This document shows, one piece after another, positions 58,538-64,000 of a stretch of DNA of 64,000 bases (its first letter is position 1; every line of letters begins with the position of its first letter). This stretch comes from Daphnia pulex (taxonomy: Eukaryota > Arthropoda > Branchiopoda > Diplostraca > Daphniidae), in assembly GCF_021134715.1 (NCBI RefSeq), contig NC_060024.1, positions 8,432,001 to 8,496,000 on the forward strand, in the 5' to 3' direction. The translations under genes and the position numbers were made by a program. A model generated the notes under the pieces. It worked only from the letters and a program-made list of their open reading frames with translations. It had not been told where the DNA came from and searched no databases.

Positions 58538-60623
58538 TTAATATTGATCGTAATGATGTAGTCGATAAAGATAAGCGGACCCGTTGTTTAGTCCCGCAGC
58601 CATGTAGCCTCCATTGGGAGAGAAATCCATCGTGTTTATACGAGCAGTGCCCTTATTCTGGATTGGGAAATTCTTGAAGACCGTCATTGATGGAAAGTGA
58701 GCCAGTCTGACGGCATTTTCTTTTTCGGAGGAAAATATGGATACAATTTCAGAACTTGGATGAAAGGTAATGCCGGATATCTTCGTCACTAAATTCAGAA
58801 TCACTGCAAAATAATAATTAAAAAAAAAAAAATTATTTCACGGAGAGATTTTGGCAAAGAGAAATAGGCATTTACCTTTATCGGGTTTCGGGAGTGAATT
58901 ATTTTCTAGCTGACTAGTGTTGTACAAGTTAACAACACCAGAAGAAGAACCACAAGCGAGATACTGCTGTGTAGGTGAAATAGCAATAGACGTTCCCTTA
59001 ATACACCCGTCATCTACGAACTTATGGACACACACTTTAGCGTTCATATCCCACACATAAACTTCACCATTTTCTGGGAGAAAAAATTATTATTTAAAAT
59101 TTCGAATGATTCGAGTAGTTTTTTTTTTTACCTCCATGACTATACAATCTAGTGCCATCTACGTTAAAAGTCAAGGCATGCACTTCTCCATTCATTTTTA
59201 AAGATGTAATCCATTCCTTAGAACGTGCGCTCATTAAATGAATATATCCATATTGACCTTGATAAGCTATTAGCTTCCCGTCGGGTGAAAGAACGAAGTC
59301 CTGTAAAATACAACCGAATAAACACTTTTAGACACTTGACTTGCAACATTAGAAATTAAAAATTTTTACTTTGTACGATCCCTTTTCCATTTGCTTGTTA
59401 TGGGGAATGATTGTGTTCCTTCCATTCACCAAGTTATGTACTTGAATATTGCCTGTCACGCTCGAGGAAGCTATGACTTCTTCCCCATTCGCCGAGAAGC
59501 GAGCCTTGTGAATGGGAAATTCCTTGAAGGTGATTGACTGAATTTTAGCATTCAAAGATCCGCCAACCTAAATTTAAAAAATAATAATTACTTATAAGTA
59601 ACTCACATAGCATATGACAAGTGTAATATAAAATACCTGGAAAAGTGTAAGTACTCCAGAATTTCCTCCTACAAGAGCAACACTTTGCTTTTTATGGAAT
59701 TCGACAGAACTGATGACCCGTCCTTCTGCTCTAGTTTCTTTATTGATATCTAACATTCGCGAAAATTTAATTATTTCTTGCGGCAAAGAAATAGAATCCT
59801 TCCTTAAAAGATCTGTGGCGGTCTAGATATAAAGTGACAAAATAGTATCATTAAGAAGATCATGCAACTCCAGTTACAATTTAAGTTTTACTTTGGTCAG
59901 ATCCTCTTTTTCATCGTCACTGTCCTGGTCTTTTTTTCCCTTTTTATTCTCTAGTTGAGCCCATTTAGGAGTAACCTGACCATGAATAGATGCAAACCTT
60001 TTCTCCAGGACCTGTTTGTATACAGTTTCTGAAGTGGCCTTTTCACCAACCAGTCCCTTTTCTTTTTGAAACTGTACATTTTTACACCTATTAGAATACA
60101 AATAAATCAATATAAAATGACAAACAATTATTTAAATAAATAGTGTGATATCTTACTTTAAATCTTCATCATCTTCATCAACCCAGACTGCTTGCCTTCC
60201 TGCTGTTGAACTTAAACCTAGATTTTTACCATAGACATCTTCTGGAAGGGAATCTTTCGCTTCACTAGATGCTTTGTTGGAGATTTGTTTTCTCAATTTT
60301 TTTTTTGAAGCAGAACTTTTGCTCGTATCTTTTTTAGACTGGGGTTCTTGTTCCAGTTTCTTAAACAATTCCCCAAATAGCAACTCTTCCAGTCTCTTTT
60401 CTTCTCTTTCCCTATAGTCAATGCCCAAGACTTGAGGTTTGGATTGTTTCAACTTCTTACTTTTTGGCTCCTCATGAAGATCTTCATTTTCATCAACATT
60501 TGGTAAATCATATCCATCCAGGGCTCCAAGATCCAACTGAAACTCTGTAGACTCAACTTTTAGTTGCTCGTCATTCTTTGCTGGTTTCGGTTTTGAACTT
60601 TTTTTCTTAAATGTGCGTCCCAT
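58538..60623 (-). CDS. UTP18: UTP18, U3 snoRNP/small-subunit processome WD40 protein
   Basis: Seven exons (60157-60623, 59892-60087, 59637-59822, 59370-59567, 59132-59300, 58876-59073, 58538-58803) give 559 aa, similar to human UTP18 (556). The N-terminal ~200 residues are Lys/Glu-rich and disordered, with a basic start (MGRTFKKKSSKPK) and AVWVDEDDEDLK. The C-terminal half is a WD40 propeller (NGEVYVWDMNAKV, ISGITFHPSSEI, SGVVNLYN). UTP18 acts in 18S rRNA maturation in the nucleolus and is known to recruit the exosome via MTR4. All junctions hold phase; the introns are 56-95 bp. Confidence 0.93.
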
Positions 60624-61196
60624 CTTAAGTGTTATTTCTTCGTTTGTTGCACCTTAATAAACACGTGCTTGATGGCTTGGGTGCTTCTAAACTTGTAATT
60701 TTCAATTTGAACTAAATTCGTCTGCAACAGTCATTCCAAACTCCACATCCACTTTATCTGAAATAGGTAAATAGTGGGAGCAAATCCCAAGTTGGCTAGA
60801 CTGGACAAGACTGGACTCGCCAGGGACTCGCAGGCTAATGAAGACTAATGAAGTAATTGGTTAGCGAATTAACCATAAAAATAATGAGGTAATATGATTT
60901 ATTACTTTTGTATATTATCAAATAGACACCAACGAAAATTTCTTCTGAATCTTGATTTTATGACTTGTCCGGCTGCATTCTAGTTTCGCGCATGATTAGT
61001 AGGCCTACAGCAACCTACTAATGTATCCTACCAAGTTACATTCCCTCTGATATTTTTCAATGAAAAAAGAATCTTAAACTCTACGATATGAGACTTTAAT
61101 TTTTTTATTTCCGTTGGTGAATGAAATATTTGAAATAAGAATAAGAATAAACGCGCAAACATCTACAGATCATAGAATTGGAATTTAGAAAAGTGA
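60624..61196. other. UTP18 upstream region and TMEM9 3' flank
   Basis: About 570 bp, no gene. Contains short direct repeats of GACTGGAC or GACTCG near 60800. Confidence 0.45.
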
Positions 61197-61970
61197 TTAG
61201 TTAAGAATAGTGTGTCGATCATAAATATGTCGACGTTGTTCTTGAACAGTTTTCTTCCACTTATCAGTAGTTTGGCCAACACGGTTGAGCACACCTGCTC
61301 CACTTGCCCTTAAAGGTTGAGAATGGGTTTCACTTTCATCCTGTAGGATAAATTAGTTAAAAAGATGATTGAAGGAAGAAAAGGGAGAAATTTATAGAAT
61401 ACCTCTTCATTATTATGTTCTTGATATTGTGTAGTGGTTTTCTTGTTGAGAAGGGGATCAAGACAAACAAGAAACAGCATGTATATGACTAGTAGAGATA
61501 TTATCCAGATAACAATAATTACAACAACCTGAAATTTAAAAAAATTTATATTAGAATAGTCTACAATACATTATGTCAACAGTTTTTTTGCCTTGATTGT
61601 TGTTGTGTTCCTGCTTTCGTACTTGCATTCACATCGTGGACAAAATTCTTTTTCCTTTCCTTTGATATCATCCCCTACCCTTGGGAGCACAACATTTGTA
61701 CAATCACATTTGTTAGGTGGAACATTTTCAATGTAAAGTTTTCTATGTGACTGAGTTCCGTTTACTACGGCGGTATCTGGACAAATGCACTTGCATCTGA
61801 CATCCTCATACTGTGCATTCACCTATTAGGACAAAAACAAACAAAACCAAAATCATTAAATTTCTAAGCAATGTTTTCTTAATAGTAAACATAAAAATCA
61901 ATACATCACTGATGAATGAGAAGATGAAAAGGACGAAAAAAGAAAGAAAGAAACTCTTTCGAAGTGTCAT
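61197..61970 (-). CDS. TMEM9: TMEM9-family membrane protein
   Basis: Four exons (61905-61970, 61592-61822, 61403-61528, 61197-61340) give 188 aa. Signal peptide (MTLRKSFFLSFFVLFIFSF), then a Cys-rich luminal region (CKCICPD, NKCDC, CPRCECKYE), then one membrane span (VVVIIVIWIISLLVIYMLFLV), then a cytosolic tail ending QEQRRHIYDRHTIL. These are the diagnostic TMEM9 blocks. Human TMEM9 is a glycoprotein of late endosomes and lysosomes linked to V-ATPase and CLC transporters. The second intron appears to use a GC donor (ATCAAG then GCAAAA), because only that junction joins TTTIK to VVVII in phase. Confidence 0.92.
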
Positions 61971-62534
61971 AATTGCAGCAAAATCCGATACTGATTTGTC
62001 GGAAACAAAACAGCTGACAGACTGTCGACCACAGCTTGTGGCGCCAACTGGTTTGCTATTTAAAAAAAAAAAGAAACATTGTTTTTGTTCAAAGAGGAAA
62101 TGGGTCGTTAAACATGTATTACAGCAATAAAAATTTAAACGTTACTGTGGAATTGAAATTTAATTACTTATTCTTTTTAGTTCTAAATAAACTTTTCTCC
62201 ATTTTCGCCACTTAGGAGCCCCCATCTGACAACACTGTTTTGTTCCTAGCGCGCCATCTCGAAATTCTACTGTTACCTAAAAACGTGCCCAACTCTGTCG
62301 GCTGCGAAGTGCGAACTGCGAAGTTTGGAGGACGTTGTACTCGAAGTAGTGGAAAAGATTGTGTTAAAAGAATCAAGAATTCAAACTATCTGAGTGCACT
62401 GGAAATTGGAATATATAGGTATGGCCCATTTCAATCTCATTTAAAATTATGAACTGCTAATGCTAATTGTGTTTTTTTTTGTGATTTTTCCGAAATCCCA
62501 GAAATCGTGGGACGTTCATTTTCAGAAGAAAACG
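61971..62534. promoter_or_regulatory. Divergent TMEM9/PARP1 promoter and PARP1 leader
   Basis: The two genes diverge from this interval. A PARP1 leader exon ending about 62418 (donor GTATGG) and resuming at about 62502 (acceptor TCCCAG) is likely. No TATA box was seen. CGAACTGCGAAG-type repeats lie at about 62305-62320. Confidence 0.5.
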
Positions 62535-64000
62535 ATGGCGGATGATTTACCTTTTCGAGCAGAATATGCAAAGACGGGTCGAGCTAGTTGCAAGAAATGC
62601 AAAGAAAACATTCCTCAAGGCACTCTACGACTTGCTGTAATCTTTCAGGTAACATTTTATTTTTTATTGTTTGGTTCTGGACTTTGTACACTAGTACAGT
62701 ATTGTTGTTTTAGGCTGCCAAATTTGATGGGAAAATGGTTTCGTGGTACCACTTTGATTGCTTTTTTGAAAGGCAACGGCCCAAATCAGCTGGTGACATT
62801 GAACATTTTGATCAATTGCGCTGGGAAGATCAAGAGAAAATTAATCAGATGCTCAAAAGTAAAACATTACTAATATTGCTATACATTGTATTTAGTTGAT
62901 TTCTAACTATTTCCTTTTTCCAAAGAAATCAGTGAAGGTGGGATTGCTGAACCAAGTAAAAAAGGAAAAGGCAAGGGGAAAACAGCTAAAGTTGCTGAAC
63001 CCTTTTCTGATTTTCTAATTGAGTATGCAAAATCTGGGAGAGCTGCATGTCGAGGCTGCTTAGAAAAAATTGCAAAAGTATTATAATCATTAAGTGCAAG
63101 TTCTAAAACGATCCATGTTCAAACATGTCTATAATGTTCAAATTGTAGGATGAATTGAGGATATCAAAGAAAGGATACGACACCAAAGGAGGCATGAGAC
63201 ATGGACAAATGTTGGATATGTGGTACCACGTCAAATGTTTTAAAGAGCGACGAGAAGAATTAGAATTTGTTAGCGGAGTGGATACAATCCCTGGATTTAA
63301 AGATCTAACTGCCGACGACAAAAAAGTTCTCTCAAAAGAACTCCCTGCTCTTTCCGCTAAGTATTGACAAGAATCGAAATTTGGAAAATCATGTATTATA
63401 ACGGTTTCTTTTTTCAGCAAACGAAAAGTTGACGGGGATGCTGTCGACGGACCTTCGGATGCAAAGAAGATAAAGAAAGAAGAAAAAGAAAATGAACAGC
63501 TCAAGGAAGAGATCAAGAAGCAAAATAAAATTCAGTTTAAATACAGAGACCAGTTGGAAACTCTGACAAAACAAGAACTCCAGATTCTGCTGGAATACAA
63601 CGATCAGCAAATTCCTTCTGGAACATCTGAAGTACTTGCACTTTTTATTAATATTTTTATTTTCTTCTGAGTGTTAATCAATATGTCGCATAGTTAAACT
63701 ATATGCAGCTATTTATCTTTTTAGATGTTGGACCTTCTTGCCGATGTAATGGCGTTTGGAGCTTTGCTTCCATGCAATGAATGCAAAAGTGGACAGTTTT
63801 TCTACAAGTGATTAAAATAATAGAAATTTCAAGTCGGTAAGCCTTACCTATATAGATTTACTTCTTCTTCTACAACAGGAGTGGCATGGGTTATCAATGC
63901 TCTGGAAACATGAGTGGCTGGACGAAGTGCCCCAACTCGACAACAACTCCCGAAAGGAAACCATTCAAAGTTCCATCGGACCTCTCGGAAAATTACTCAT
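62535..64000 (+). CDS. PARP1: PARP1, N-terminal part, runs off the window
   Basis: Seven exons so far (62535-62648, 62714-62858, 62926-63077, 63149-63360, 63418-63631, 63725-63807, 63879-64000+). Zinc finger 1: Cys19, Cys22, His51, Cys54 (C-x2-C-x28-H-x2-C). Zinc finger 2 contains FLIEYAKSGRAACRGC and WYHVKC. A basic nuclear-localisation-type stretch follows (KRKVDG, KKIKKEEK), then the PADR1/zinc-finger-3 region (LLPCNECK, WTKC). This is the DNA-break sensor that synthesises poly(ADP-ribose); BRCT, WGR and catalytic domains should follow beyond the window. The start ATG precedes ADDLPFRAEYAKTGRA, as in other PARP1 proteins. Confidence 0.95.

Overview
The window looks like arthropod nuclear DNA, most likely a branchiopod crustacean such as Daphnia. 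It is AT-rich, its genes are compact with many short GT-AG introns, and its proteins are single-copy animal families (MIPEP, NCK/Dock, TMLHE, UTP18, TMEM9, PARP1) together with arthropod cuticle-type chitin-binding proteins. No database search was possible; gene models were built by hand-translating exons and checking that the phase agrees across every splice site.

Layout. (1) 1-25355: a tandem array with a 6,507-bp period carrying four nearly identical minus-strand genes for a secreted, Ser/Thr/Lys/Tyr-rich protein with one C-terminal ChtBD2 domain. Each gene has a TATA box, a non-coding first exon, a signal-peptide exon, a 32-nt micro-exon and a 2.76-kb main exon. The fourth copy is the array edge: its 3' half is array-like, its 5' half is an older diverged version, and 1.7 kb of mobile-element-like DNA lies in its intron. 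(2) 25.4-33 kb: a repeat-rich stretch. It holds a dispersed block, a hairpin MITE, a ~2.9-kb foldback structure whose two arms both carry decayed GCN1 fragments, and a small unannotated two-exon membrane-protein gene beside a 254-bp MITE. (3) 33-39.7 kb: a tandem pair of alpha-kinase genes. The first is intact; the second is split by a 1.8-kb DNA transposon with 99-bp TIRs and a 9-bp target duplication. (4) 40.4-45.2 kb: a GTSF1-like double CHHC zinc-finger gene (piRNA-pathway type) divergent from a complete ten-exon MIPEP gene. (5) 45.2-51.5 kb: rearranged duplicates of the MIPEP 3' flank, an inverted duplication and tRNA-like SINE heads around an intronless orphan coiled-coil gene. (6) 53-64 kb: an ordinary gene-dense block with dock/NCK, TMLHE, UTP18 and TMEM9 on the minus strand and the start of PARP1 on the plus strand, divergent from TMEM9.

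The right half encodes housekeeping functions: mitochondrial precursor processing, carnitine synthesis, rRNA processing, endolysosomal membrane protein, DNA-damage signalling and SH2/SH3 adaptor signalling. The left half shows recent gene amplification, gene conversion and transposon activity. The items I rank highest are the array with its divergent edge, the foldback structure carrying inverted GCN1 fragments, the transposon-broken kinase, and the small membrane-protein gene abutting a MITE.
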